Source of the DNA: Sphingopyxis sp. 2PD
Lineage (GTDB): Bacteria > Pseudomonadota > Alphaproteobacteria > Sphingomonadales > Sphingomonadaceae
Assembly (NCBI RefSeq): GCF_005503695.1
Contig: NZ_SCMU01000019.1
Coordinates: 1-54,082 of the forward strand
Length of the DNA stretch: 54,082 bases
Direction: 5' to 3'
Shown: piece after piece, positions 8,783 to 17,156 of the stretch
How the letters are laid out: every line of letters starts with the position of its first letter
How positions within the stretch are numbered: the first letter of the stretch is position 1
Position numbers and translations under genes: made by a program
Notes under the pieces: model-generated
The model's input: only the letters and a program-made list of their open reading frames with translations
Databases searched by the model: none
What the model was told of the DNA's origin: nothing

Positions 8783-9382
8783 TCAAGCGGCAGGCGCCCG
8801 CATCATCCCCCAGAAATGCGGCCCGCCGCCCGGCACATCCCATTCCACCTGCGTGACAAAGCCCAGCCGCTCGTAAAGCGGCACATTTTCGGGCGTCGCG
8901 GTTTCCAGCCAGCAGGGCACCCCGTCGGCGTCGGCAACCGCGGTTTGCGCGCGGATGATCCGCCCGCCATGTCCCTTGCCCTGGTGGTCGCGGCGCACCC
9001 CGACATAATGGAGGTACCAGAAGCGCCCCTGCGGCCGATGCGCGTCGATGCTGCCCTGCACCTTCAACCCGCGCGGCAAGGCGGTGCCAAAGGTCGCGAT
9101 CAGCGGCAGGACGCTGCGCAGGAATTCCAGCGTCCCGCCGTGCGCCTGCCCCGGCGCACGCCACAGCGCCGCCGCTTCGTCGCCCGCTGACCGCAGCGCC
9201 ACCCCGGCGCGCATATCGGCGGGGACGAGGGTATGGAACAGGCTACGTAGTGCGCGAGCCCGGTGGGCGGGATCGGGCAAAATCCACGACAGCGCCGGAT
9301 CGGTCTGGAACGCCTGCGCCAGCGTTTCGATGAGCGCGGGCTGGTGTGCCTTGGTTGCCGTCGCTATTCTATCCATTCGCAT
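8783..9382 (-). CDS. GNAT-family N-acetyltransferase
   Basis: A 199-residue acetyl-CoA-dependent acetyltransferase. The acetyl-CoA binding motif A is VRRDHQGKGHGGRII, followed by a C-terminal YERLGF motif. The N-terminal half is the longer helical type seen in several uncharacterised GNAT proteins. ATG codons occur at 9382 and 9376; the first is taken. It lies 41 bases before the sigma gene on the same strand and may be cotranscribed. The substrate is unknown. Confidence 0.82.
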   Translation of the reverse strand: MRMDRIATATKAHQPALIETLAQAFQTDPALSWILPDPAHRARALRSLFHTLVPADMRAGVALRSAGDEAAALWRAPGQAHGGTLEFLRSVLPLIATFGTALPRGLKVQGSIDAHRPQGRFWYLHYVGVRRDHQGKGHGGRIIRAQTAVADADGVPCWLETATPENVPLYERLGFVTQVEWDVPGGGPHFWGMMRAPAA

Positions 9383-9416
9383 CCCCGCTCGACGGCGTTC
9401 GTGCCGACATGAGTAA

Positions 9417-9518
9417 ACCGTAGCCCTGAGCTTGTCGAAGGGCGCTTCTCGGATAGGCGCCCCCTTCGACGGCCTTACAGGCGCTCGGGACAGGCTTCGA
9501 CAAGCTCAGGGCTACGGT
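9417..9518. repeat. Long inverted repeat, 24-base perfect arms
   Basis: Arms 9417-9440 and 9495-9518 are exact reverse complements. The core is GTAGCCCTGAGCTTGTCGAAG, a common sphingomonad intergenic repeat. It separates the acetyltransferase start from the lipoprotein stop. It could form a long hairpin in RNA of either strand. Confidence 0.85.
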
Positions 9519-9552
9519 AAATGCGGGGCGATCAGTTGCATTCCATTCGCCG

Positions 9553-9987
9553 TTAATCGCGGCAATAACCTTCGCCGTCCTTGACCTTCAGGCAATCCTT
9601 CTTGCCCGCCAGATATTTGAGGCCAGTCGCATCGCCGGTCGATGCGGCGAGCGTCAGCGTTTCGGTGCCACGGGTAAACGCAATGCCGCCATCGCTGTCG
9701 CTGCCGTCATAGCTGCCCTTGGTGTCGAGATCCGACTGCATCTCCAGCTTGTACTTGCCGGGTTCGCCGGGGGTGATCGTCACATACATGCCCTCGACCC
9801 CGGTCCATTTGCCCGCCCACGCCGCATAGCGGTGCGAGGTGGCTGCTTCCGTCGCTTCGGGCGGGGCCGTTTCGACCGGAACCTCGGTCGTCGTCGTATC
9901 GGTCGGCGCGGGCGCTTCCGCCTTCTCGCATCCGCTCAGAACAACCAGCGCCGCTGCGCCGGCGAAAATCAGGCCTTGCTTTCGCAT
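9553..9987 (-). CDS. Small lipoprotein of unknown function
   Basis: The ATG at 9987 is preceded by GGAGAC and gives 144 residues. The N-terminus MRKQGLIFAGAAALVVLSGC is a lipoprotein signal with lipobox LSGC. A Thr/Pro/Glu-rich linker (~22-50) precedes a compact C-terminal domain with the pattern WAGKWTGVEGMYVTI, similar to lipocalin-like or 'MliC-like' small beta proteins; the assignment is not firm. Two cysteines near the C-terminus (KKDC, GYC) could form a disulfide. It is probably an envelope protein anchored by acylation of the lipobox Cys. Confidence 0.75.
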   Translation of the reverse strand: MRKQGLIFAGAAALVVLSGCEKAEAPAPTDTTTTEVPVETAPPEATEAATSHRYAAWAGKWTGVEGMYVTITPGEPGKYKLEMQSDLDTKGSYDGSDSDGGIAFTRGTETLTLAASTGDATGLKYLAGKKDCLKVKDGEGYCRD

Positions 9988-10037
9988 CTTGCGTCTCCTT
10001 CCCCACTCCGAACGCTGCAAAGGAAACAAATATCCCG

Positions 10038-11027
10038 TCATTCGGCAAGAATTTCCGCATAATGACCGGGATCGACATTGCCCCCCGACAGGGTGACGAG
10101 CGTTGCATCGCCCAATTCCACCTTGCCCGCCAGCACCGCGGCCAGCGCCGCCGCGCCACCCGGTTCGACGACGAGGTGCAGCCGCTCGAACGCTACCCGC
10201 ATCGCGTGCCGCACCTCGGCACGGGTCACCACGACCCCGCGCACGCCGCGCGCTTGCAGCACCGCGAAATTGATCGGCCAGGTCTGCGGCGTTTGTAGCG
10301 CGTCGCATTCGGTCGGATAGGCCAGATCCTCGACCGACAGGATTTCGCCTGCTGCCAGCGAGCGCGTCACATCGTCCCAGCCCTCCGGCTCGACGGCGAT
10401 GATCTCGGCATCGGGACACGCCAGCGCCAGCCCAGCGGACAGTCCGCCGCCGCCGCAACAGGCCACCACCTTGTCCGGTCCCGCGATCCCGCGCGCCGCC
10501 AGCTGCGCCCGCGCCTCGATCCCTGCGCTCCCCTGCCCCTCGATGATCCACGGATCGCCATAGGCGTGGACCAATGTTCCGCCGCTCGCTTCGAGTAGCT
10601 TCGCCGCAACGGCATCACGCGATTCGGTCACGCGGTCGTACAGCACCACCTCGGCGCCGAGCGCGCGCGTCGCCGCCAGCTTCATCTTGGGCGCGTTACT
10701 CGGCATCACGATCGTCGCCTGGATGCCCAGCCGCTTCGCCGCCCAAGCGACGCCCTGCGCATGATTGCCGCTCGACACGCCGACCACCCCTGCCGCAGCC
10801 TGCTCGGGGGTCAGGTCGGTCAGCCGGTGCCAAGCGCCGCGAATCTTGAACGCACCGACCGGTTGCAGGCACTCGGCCTTGCACCAGATCGTCCTGCCGT
10901 CGACATCGAGCGGCAGCAGCGGCGTTTGCGGCAGCAGCGCAGCGACTTTCGCAGCGGCGCGTTCAACCCCGGCAAGGGTCGGTGCACGGTCGGGACGGAG
11001 AAGGGCATCGGGGCTTTGCTGTGTCAT
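10038..11027 (-). CDS. Threonine/serine dehydratase (PLP, fold type II)
   Basis: A 329-residue catabolic-type dehydratase that would deaminate threonine to 2-oxobutanoate or serine to pyruvate. The PLP lysine is K61 in GAFKIRGA, the substrate loop is SSGNHAQG, and the phosphate-binding glycine loop is CCGGGGLSAG. There is no C-terminal ACT domain, so it is not the allosteric biosynthetic IlvA form. A serine racemase or D-serine activity is possible in the same fold. It is divergent from the carboxynorspermidine dehydrogenase gene, 64 bases between starts. Confidence 0.85.
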   Translation of the reverse strand: MTQQSPDALLRPDRAPTLAGVERAAAKVAALLPQTPLLPLDVDGRTIWCKAECLQPVGAFKIRGAWHRLTDLTPEQAAAGVVGVSSGNHAQGVAWAAKRLGIQATIVMPSNAPKMKLAATRALGAEVVLYDRVTESRDAVAAKLLEASGGTLVHAYGDPWIIEGQGSAGIEARAQLAARGIAGPDKVVACCGGGGLSAGLALACPDAEIIAVEPEGWDDVTRSLAAGEILSVEDLAYPTECDALQTPQTWPINFAVLQARGVRGVVVTRAEVRHAMRVAFERLHLVVEPGGAAALAAVLAGKVELGDATLVTLSGGNVDPGHYAEILAE

Positions 11028-11091
11028 GGCTTCGTCCTATAGGGCCGGGCATACAAGACAAGCCGCATAGGTAGGCGTAGGAGATTTTTCG

Positions 11092-12300
11092 ATGAGCAAG
11101 GTTCTGGTGATCGGCGCAGGCGGCGTCGGTTCGGTCGCGGTGCACAAGATGGCGATGAACCCCGACATCTTTCCCGACATCACGCTGGCCAGCCGCCGCA
11201 AGTTCAAATGCGATGCGATCGCCGAGTCGGTGAAGGCGCGCACCGGCGTCACGATCAAGACCGCCGAGGTCGACGCCGACCATATCGACGCGACCGCGGC
11301 GCTGATCCGCGACATCGGCGCGACGCATGTCGTGAACCTCGCGCTGCCCTATCAGGACCTCACCATCATGGAGGCGTGCCTGTCGACGGGCGCGCATTAT
11401 CTGGACACCGCCAATTACGAACCGCGCGACGAGGCGAAGTTCGAATATCACTGGCAATGGGCCTATCACGACCGTTTCAAGGACGCCGGGCTAATGGCGC
11501 TGCTTGGCTCAGGCTTCGACCCCGGGGTGACCAGCGTGTTCACGACCTGGCTCAAGAAACATCATTTCGACCGCATTGACACGCTCGACATCCTCGACTG
11601 CAACGGCGGCGATCACGGCCAGCATTTCGCGACCAACTTCAACCCGGAGATCAACATCCGCGAAGTCACCGCGGTCGCCCGCCATTGGGAAAATGGCGAC
11701 TGGATCGAAACCCCGCCGATGTCGGTAAAGCAGCAATTCGATTTCGAGGAAGTCGGCCCGAAAAATATGTACCTCATGTACCATGAGGAGATTGAAAGCC
11801 TGAAGACGCACCTTCCCGAAATCAAGCGCATCCGCTTCTGGATGACCTTCGGCGACGCCTATATCCAGCACCTCACCGTGCTCCAGAATGTCGGCATGAC
11901 GCGCATCGACCCGGTGATCTACGAGGGCAAGGAGATCATCCCGCTCCAGTTCCTGAAGGCCGTGCTCCCCGAACCGTCGAGCCTGGGCGAAACGACCAAG
12001 GGCAAGACCAACATCGGCGTCATCGCAACGGGCCTTGGCAAGGACGGCAAGGAAAAGACGCTCTACCTCTATAATATCTGCGACCATGAGGACGCCTATG
12101 CCGAAACGGGCAATCAGGCGGTTAGCTACACCACCGGCGTCCCCGCGATGATCGGCGCCGCGATGATGGTCACCGGCACGTGGAGCGGCGACGGCGTGTT
12201 CAACATGGAGCAGATGGATCCCGATCCCTTCATGGACATGCTGATGAAGCATGGCCTGCCGTGGCAGGTGAAGGAACTGGACGGGCCGCTAAATTTCTGA
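11092..12300 (+). CDS. Carboxynorspermidine/carboxyspermidine dehydrogenase (saccharopine dehydrogenase family)
   Basis: A 402-residue NADPH-dependent enzyme expected to condense a diamine (putrescine or 1,3-diaminopropane) with aspartate semialdehyde, giving carboxyspermidine or carboxynorspermidine. The N-terminal Rossmann motif is VIGAGGVGSVAVHK. The middle GSGFDPGVTSVFT and the sequence LDCNGGDHG match the polyamine branch of the saccharopine dehydrogenase family rather than lysine degradation. The ATG follows TAGGAG by nine bases. The downstream decarboxylase gene nspC supports the pathway. Confidence 0.9.
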   Translation: MSKVLVIGAGGVGSVAVHKMAMNPDIFPDITLASRRKFKCDAIAESVKARTGVTIKTAEVDADHIDATAALIRDIGATHVVNLALPYQDLTIMEACLSTGAHYLDTANYEPRDEAKFEYHWQWAYHDRFKDAGLMALLGSGFDPGVTSVFTTWLKKHHFDRIDTLDILDCNGGDHGQHFATNFNPEINIREVTAVARHWENGDWIETPPMSVKQQFDFEEVGPKNMYLMYHEEIESLKTHLPEIKRIRFWMTFGDAYIQHLTVLQNVGMTRIDPVIYEGKEIIPLQFLKAVLPEPSSLGETTKGKTNIGVIATGLGKDGKEKTLYLYNICDHEDAYAETGNQAVSYTTGVPAMIGAAMMVTGTWSGDGVFNMEQMDPDPFMDMLMKHGLPWQVKELDGPLNF

Positions 12301-12317
12301 GCGATATGACGCCTTGC

Positions 12318-12384
12318 GTCATTTCCGCGAACGCGGGAACCCATTAGCGGCGTCCAAATTGGGTTTCCCCTTCGCGGGAATGAC
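12318..12384. repeat. Imperfect inverted repeat between CDS
   Basis: Left arm GTCATTTCCGCGAACGCGGG and a matching right arm ending GCGGGAATGAC pair with a few mismatches across ~67 bases. It belongs to the same broad class of intergenic palindromes as the others in this window and lies between the dehydrogenase and the hydrolase genes. Confidence 0.6.
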
Positions 12385-12398
12385 GAGAGGTTGTTGAT

Positions 12399-13481
12399 AT
12401 GAAATTGCGAATGGCTGCGTTCACCTTGCTCGCCGCGATCACCACCCCCGCCGCCGCGCAGACCGGCGACGCCTACGCCCCCGCGCGCGCGATCGTGGCC
12501 GACATCGGCAAGATCGTTACCCCGAACGGGGTGCAAGAGACGTTCGAAGTCATGCTCGGCGGTGCGCGACAGGTCGTCAACGTGCGCGGTTCTGACAAGG
12601 CAAATCCTATCCTGGTCTTTGTCCACGGTGGTCCGGGCGCGGTCGAAATGCCCTTTGCCTGGACGTTCCAGCGCCCGTGGGAAGATGTCTTCACCGTCGT
12701 CCAATATGACCAGCGCGGCGCCGGGCGCAGCTATCCGCTGAACGATCCCGCAACGCTTGCGCCAACGATGACCGTCGAGCGGTACCGCGACGATGCGATC
12801 GAACTGATCGACCTGCTCAAACAGCGCTATGGTAAGCGCAAGGTAGTATTGATGGGACACAGCTGGGGATCGATCGTCGGCCTGTCGGTCGCGGTGAAAC
12901 GCCCCGACCTGCTCTACACCTATGTCGGCGTCGGGCAGGGCATCGATTTTCGCGAGGGCGAAAAAACGGGCATGGCGTGGACGCGCGCCAAGGCGCTCGC
13001 GGCGGGCAACACCAATGCGGTCGCCGCGATCGACGCGCTTGCCCCCTATCCAGCGGGCGAGTTTACGATCGCCAAGGCCGACGGCTGGCGCAAATATGCG
13101 ATCCCCTACGGGGCGCTGATGTACAACAAGCCCGACCTCGACCTCTATTTCCAGACGCCACGCCTCTCGCCCGAATATAGCGAAGCCGATCGCAAGGCAT
13201 GGGGTCAGGGCAGCGCCTTTTCGGTCACCACGCTCTGGCCGCGCCTCGCCGATGTCAGCTTTCAGAAGGTAACGAAGATGGACGTGCCGATTGTTTTCCT
13301 GCTCGGACGGCACGATTACACCGTGCCATCGCCGGTCGCCGCCGACTGGTTCGCACGGGTCAAAGCGCCCTCAAAGAAGCTCGTCTGGCTCGAACATTCG
13401 GCGCATATGCCAATGGTGGAGGAGCCGGGACATTTCTTCGCCGCCCTTCTCCGCGACGTGCTGCCGCTGACCAAGGAGTAA
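12399..13481 (+). CDS. Exported alpha/beta hydrolase, proline iminopeptidase-like
   Basis: A 360-residue protein with a signal peptide (residues 1-21, ending AAAQ). The oxyanion motif is HGGPG, typical of prolyl aminopeptidase-like enzymes. The nucleophile lies in GHSWGS, the acid in LGRHDYTVPS and the histidine in EHSAHMPMVEEP. It probably cleaves a peptide or an ester outside the cytoplasm. It sits inside the polyamine gene run, seven bases before the next gene, but nothing in its sequence points to polyamines. Confidence 0.85.
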   Translation: MKLRMAAFTLLAAITTPAAAQTGDAYAPARAIVADIGKIVTPNGVQETFEVMLGGARQVVNVRGSDKANPILVFVHGGPGAVEMPFAWTFQRPWEDVFTVVQYDQRGAGRSYPLNDPATLAPTMTVERYRDDAIELIDLLKQRYGKRKVVLMGHSWGSIVGLSVAVKRPDLLYTYVGVGQGIDFREGEKTGMAWTRAKALAAGNTNAVAAIDALAPYPAGEFTIAKADGWRKYAIPYGALMYNKPDLDLYFQTPRLSPEYSEADRKAWGQGSAFSVTTLWPRLADVSFQKVTKMDVPIVFLLGRHDYTVPSPVAADWFARVKAPSKKLVWLEHSAHMPMVEEPGHFFAALLRDVLPLTKE

Positions 13482-13488
13482 TGTCGGG

Positions 13489-13842
13489 ATGACCGCCTAT
13501 CTCGCCCCCATCGGCCTGCTCATCATCTCGAATATTTTCATGACCTTCGCCTGGTATGGGCACCTCGGCGACATGTCGCGGCCGCTGTGGCTGGCGGTGC
13601 TGATCGCGTGGGGGATCGCCTTCTTCGAATATTGCCTCGCGGTCCCTGCCAACCGTATCGGCTACGCCGTTTATACCGCAGCCGAACTCAAGACCTTGCA
13701 GGAAGTCATCACGCTCGTCATATTCGCCGGGTTCGCGGTCTTCTGGCTCGGTGAGAAGCTGACTGTGAACCATCTCGTCGGCTTTGGCCTGATTGCGGCG
13801 GGGGCTTTCTTCATCTTCAAAGGCCCGATTGCGGTCGCATAG
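13489..13842 (+). CDS. DMT-superfamily small membrane protein (DUF486)
   Basis: A 117-residue protein with four hydrophobic helices: TAYLAPIGLLIISNIFMTF, LWLAVLIAWGIAFFEYCLA, VITLVIFAGFAVFW and HLVGFGLIAAGAFFIF. It is the size of an SMR-type transporter subunit and matches DUF486, a branch of the drug/metabolite transporter superfamily. It lies seven bases after the hydrolase and 12 bases before nspC, so it is translated with the polyamine genes. A role in moving polyamines or precursors is an inference from this position only. Confidence 0.82.
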   Translation: MTAYLAPIGLLIISNIFMTFAWYGHLGDMSRPLWLAVLIAWGIAFFEYCLAVPANRIGYAVYTAAELKTLQEVITLVIFAGFAVFWLGEKLTVNHLVGFGLIAAGAFFIFKGPIAVA

Positions 13843-13854
13843 GAACAGAACGAC

Positions 13855-15027
13855 ATGGAAACCCGTGCCGGCGACCTCGGAGCTTTCGCAAGCTTCGACC
13901 TCAGCCGCGTCCCCTCGCCCGCCTTTGTCGTCGATGCGGCGAAGGTCCGCGCCAATCTGTCGGTGCTGCGCCATATCGGCGACGCATCGGGTGCGCGCGT
14001 GCTCGCGGCGCTCAAGGCGTTTTCGATGTGGTCGCTGGGCCCGACGGTAGCGGAATATCTCGACGGCGTCTGCGCGTCGGGCCTGTACGAAGCCAGGCTG
14101 GGCCGCGCCGAATATGGCGGTGAAGTCGCGACCTATTGCGCGGGCTACAAGGAAGCCGACCTACCCGAAATCGCCGCGCTCTCGGACCATCTGATCTTCA
14201 ACTCGCCGGGACAGATCGCCCGCTTTCTTCCGTTGCTCGATGACCTGCGCGCGCAGGGCGTGGCCTTCGACATCGGCCTGCGCATCAACCCGATGCACAG
14301 CGAGGGCGAGGTCGCGAAATATGACCCGGCCGCGCCGTGCAGCCGCCTCGGCTTTCCGATCACTCAGCTTCTCCCCGAGCATATGGAGGGCGTCGATGGC
14401 GTCCATATGCACAGCCTGTGCGAACAGGATTTCCCGCCGCTGCAACGCACGTGGGACGCCGTCCAGCCGATGCTGCGGCCGTTTTTCGGCCAGCTTAAAT
14501 GGATCAATTTTGGCGGCGGACACCATGTCACCCGCGCCGATTATCAGGTGGACGACCTGATCGCCTTCCTGAAACAGGTGCGCGCCGCGACCGATTGCGA
14601 CGTGATGATCGAACCCGGCGAAGCGATCGCGCTCGACGCGGGTATCCTTGTCGGCGAGATCCTTGATCTGTTCGACAATGGCATGCCGATCGGCATCACC
14701 GACATTTCGGCGACCTGCCATATGCCCGACGTGATCGAAGCCCCCTATCGCCCCGCGCTGCTAGGCGAAGGCAGCGAGGGCATGCCGACGCGGCTCGGCG
14801 GTCCCTCGTGCCTCGCGGGCGACGTGATCGGCGATTACCGCCTCCCCGGCGGTGCGCGCATCGGCCAGCGCTTCGCTTTCCTCGACCAGGCGCATTATTC
14901 GATGGTGAAAACCAATACGTTCAACGGTGTCCCGCTGCCGTCCATCTGGTTGTGGGACAGCGAAACCGATGAGCTCCGGCTGATCCGCGAATTCGGGTAT
15001 GAAGACTTCAAGACGCGGTTGAGTTGA
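13855..15027 (+). CDS. nspC: Carboxynorspermidine/carboxyspermidine decarboxylase
   Basis: A 390-residue fold-III PLP decarboxylase that turns carboxynorspermidine or carboxyspermidine into norspermidine or spermidine. The PLP lysine is K54 in LAALKAFSMWS. Family motifs include CASGLYEARLG, HMHSLCEQDF, NFGGGHHVTR, EPGEAIALDAG and the C-terminal DQAHYSMVKTNTFNG. The ATG follows GGAACAG closely. It is the last gene of the plus-strand run that starts at the dehydrogenase, completing the two-step route. Confidence 0.94.
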   Translation: METRAGDLGAFASFDLSRVPSPAFVVDAAKVRANLSVLRHIGDASGARVLAALKAFSMWSLGPTVAEYLDGVCASGLYEARLGRAEYGGEVATYCAGYKEADLPEIAALSDHLIFNSPGQIARFLPLLDDLRAQGVAFDIGLRINPMHSEGEVAKYDPAAPCSRLGFPITQLLPEHMEGVDGVHMHSLCEQDFPPLQRTWDAVQPMLRPFFGQLKWINFGGGHHVTRADYQVDDLIAFLKQVRAATDCDVMIEPGEAIALDAGILVGEILDLFDNGMPIGITDISATCHMPDVIEAPYRPALLGEGSEGMPTRLGGPSCLAGDVIGDYRLPGGARIGQRFAFLDQAHYSMVKTNTFNGVPLPSIWLWDSETDELRLIREFGYEDFKTRLS

Positions 15028-15030
15028 GTC

Positions 15031-15168
15031 GATCCTCCCTGTCGCGCAGCGATGGGGAGGTAGCAGCGCGGAGCGCTGACGGAGGGGCTTTGGCGCCGAC
15101 GTCGCCGCCCCTCCACCACTCGCTGCGCGAGCGGTCCCCCTCCCCATCGCTGCGCGACAGGGAGGATC
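15031..15168. repeat. Long inverted repeat, 30-base perfect arms, overlapping a stop codon
   Basis: Arms 15031-15060 and 15139-15168 are exact reverse complements around a 78-base centre that contains a second, shorter GAGCGCTGACGGAGGGG motif common to sphingomonad repeats. The right arm covers two bases of the TGA (15169-15167) of the flavoprotein gene. It sits between the convergent nspC and flavoprotein genes and could terminate both. Confidence 0.85.
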
Positions 15169-16819
15169 AGCTGCCCACAACCTCCGCCAGCGCCGCGTGA
15201 ATGTCGCTCACCACCACCGACCCCTCACCCACCGACGACGCCACGCGCTTGACCGATCCCTTGCGCACGTCGCCGATCGCGTAAATCCGCGGCCAGCTCG
15301 TTTCGTAGCGGCTTGGCATCCGGTCGAGCGACCAGCCGGCTTTGACCAGCTCCATCGGCGCAATGTCGGCACCGGTTTTCACGAAGCCGCGCTCGTCGCA
15401 CACCATTTCCTTTGGCAACCAGCCGGTGTTCGGACTGGCGCCGAGGAACAGGAACAGGAAACCGCAGTCGCAATGCCCTTCGTCGCCGGTCTCGCGGTCG
15501 CGATAGGTCAACCCGCCCAGCCGATCCTCGCCGTGCAGCGCGACGACGTCCGTCGATCCGATGATTTCGATATTCGGATGCTCTTCGAGCCGCTTGACCA
15601 GATATTCCGACATCGTTTCGCGCAGGCTCTTGCGGCGGAAGATGACATAGACCTTCTTCGCGACGCTCGCGAGATAGATCGCCCCCTGCCCCGCCGAATT
15701 GCCCGATCCGACGACGGTCACCTCGGCATTGCCGCACAGCTGCGCCTCCATGGGGGTCGCACCATAATAGATGCCGCGCCCCTCATAAGCCTCGATCCCC
15801 TCGATCGGCAGCCGCTGATATTGCGCGCCTGATGCGACCACCACCGCGCGGCTGCGCAATTTTCGCCCGTCGGCCAGGTGCAGGCAATAGGCGTCTTCGT
15901 CGCGCACGATCGACGCCGCGCGCACCGGCGCGGCGACCCGCGCGCCGAATTTCTGCGCCTGCACGGTCGCGCGGCGCGCCAGTTCATTCCCCGAAATGCC
16001 CGTCGGAAAGCCGAGGTAATTTTCGATCTTCGACGATGTGCCGGCCTGTCCGCCCGGCGCCAGCGAATCGAGCGCGATCACGGTCAGCCCCTCGGACGCC
16101 GCATAGACCGCCGCCGCGAGCCCACCCGGACCACTGCCCACGACCAGCACGTCGGCGGTCGCGCCGTCGGGCAGCAAATCGAGCCCCAGCGCCGCCGCAA
16201 GCTGTTCGGGGGTCGGCTGGACGAGCATATCCGCCGCGCCAAGGATCACCACCGGCAGTTGATCCTCGGCAAGGTCGCGCTCGGCGAGCAGGTGCGCGGG
16301 GACGGGTCCGTCGGCGGGATCGAACCAGCGATGTGCGACGCCATGCTTCGCGAGCAGGTCGCGCAGCGCATAGACGCTGCGGTCGAGCGCCGCGCCGATC
16401 ACGATTGTCGCGGCAAAGCCACGCTGGTTGCTGAATTCGCGGCGCGCCGACAACACGCGGACAAAGATGTCCGAATAATGCGAATTGCCCGCGATCAACC
16501 GCTGGAAATCGGCGTGCTTGATGCGCAATATCTCCCCATCAGCGCCCATTTCGACGCGCGACAGGTGGCGCTGTCCGGTCAGCACCGACAGATCGCCCGC
16601 AAACTGCCCGCGCTCCATCCAGCCGACGCGCTTTGGCCCGTCATCGGTCGATGCAAATATGTCAGTGTGCCCCGACAGGGTGACGATGCAATCGGGTGCC
16701 ATCGTCCCTTCGGCGACTAGCAGGTCGCCCGCCTTGTGCGATTCGATGGTGCCAAAGGCGCAGAGTTCGTCGAGCTCGGAGTCGGAGAAGGTGTGATTGA
16801 CGTCGGATCGGGAGACCAT
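15167..16819 (-). CDS. FAD-dependent oxidoreductase with N-terminal cyclic-nucleotide-binding domain
   Basis: A 550-residue three-part protein. Residues ~10-130 are a cNMP-binding-type beta roll (FAGDLSVLTGQRHLSRV). Residues ~135-220 look like a degenerate thioredoxin/glutaredoxin-like spacer. Residues ~225-550 are a thioredoxin-reductase-type FAD/NADPH module with GSGPGGLAAAVYA, SKIENYLGFPTG, GSGNSAGQGAIYL and a C-terminal YAIGDVR. At the position of the CxxC of thioredoxin reductase it reads YYGATPMEAQLC, so the redox-active pair is missing. It is therefore unlikely to reduce thioredoxin. The electron acceptor is unknown. It is divergent from the ornithine decarboxylase. Confidence 0.88.
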   Translation of the reverse strand: MVSRSDVNHTFSDSELDELCAFGTIESHKAGDLLVAEGTMAPDCIVTLSGHTDIFASTDDGPKRVGWMERGQFAGDLSVLTGQRHLSRVEMGADGEILRIKHADFQRLIAGNSHYSDIFVRVLSARREFSNQRGFAATIVIGAALDRSVYALRDLLAKHGVAHRWFDPADGPVPAHLLAERDLAEDQLPVVILGAADMLVQPTPEQLAAALGLDLLPDGATADVLVVGSGPGGLAAAVYAASEGLTVIALDSLAPGGQAGTSSKIENYLGFPTGISGNELARRATVQAQKFGARVAAPVRAASIVRDEDAYCLHLADGRKLRSRAVVVASGAQYQRLPIEGIEAYEGRGIYYGATPMEAQLCGNAEVTVVGSGNSAGQGAIYLASVAKKVYVIFRRKSLRETMSEYLVKRLEEHPNIEIIGSTDVVALHGEDRLGGLTYRDRETGDEGHCDCGFLFLFLGASPNTGWLPKEMVCDERGFVKTGADIAPMELVKAGWSLDRMPSRYETSWPRIYAIGDVRKGSVKRVASSVGEGSVVVSDIHAALAEVVGS

Positions 16820-17153
16820 GGCATGCCGCTTTCTTTTTTCGTTACCCCGGCGAAGGCCGGGGTCTCACCGGTGCGTCGATATGAGCTGTCGAGATCCCGG
16901 CCTTCGCCGGGATGACGAACATAATTGGGACTCAGCCTAGCTGACAGGCGATTGTTTGTCGCGTCTTTGCCCCGCTCGGCGCACCACTGCCTCGCTTCGC
17001 CCCTGACATTACCGTGCCATTACAAAATTGCGCGATGGGGTCTTTACAGGGGGGACCCCCCTCAATATATCGCCCTCCGCTGCCCCAGGGGGACTTCCAA
17101 TAACCGCAAGGCAGCCTTGTCGTTTACCGTTACACTTTTGGGGGTCCCTTGCA
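16820..17153. other. Intergenic region with REP pair and decarboxylase leader
   Basis: This 334-base gap between the divergent flavoprotein and decarboxylase genes holds a paired REP element at 16838-16919 and, from about 17030, the structured leader described separately. No coding frame with family resemblance was seen. Confidence 0.7.
16838..16919. repeat. Paired REP-like palindromes
   Basis: Two units, 16838-16866 and 16891-16919, each a small palindrome with a CCGGCGAAGGCCGG core, are placed in opposite orientation so that the whole element is itself an inverted repeat with few mismatches. The core is the one seen singly at 3176-3203. Confidence 0.8.
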
Positions 17154-17156
17154 TTG
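17030..17156 (+). ncRNA. Structured leader of ornithine decarboxylase, speF-motif-like
   Basis: The 125 bases before the TTG start are unusually G-run-rich. GGGACCCCC at 17052-17060 is perfectly complementary (9 of 9) to GGGGGTCCC at 17140-17148, which contains the likely ribosome binding site. A third G/C run (CCCCAGGGGG, 17083-17092) offers an alternative partner. A conserved RNA called the speF motif is known upstream of ornithine decarboxylase genes in alphaproteobacteria, and position and style fit it. I could not run a covariance search, so the assignment is by context and complementarity. Confidence 0.6.

Noticed and set aside
15031..15168. Possible CRISPR unit or IS end
   Set aside because: Only one inverted pair, with no regular spacers, transposase or target-site duplication.
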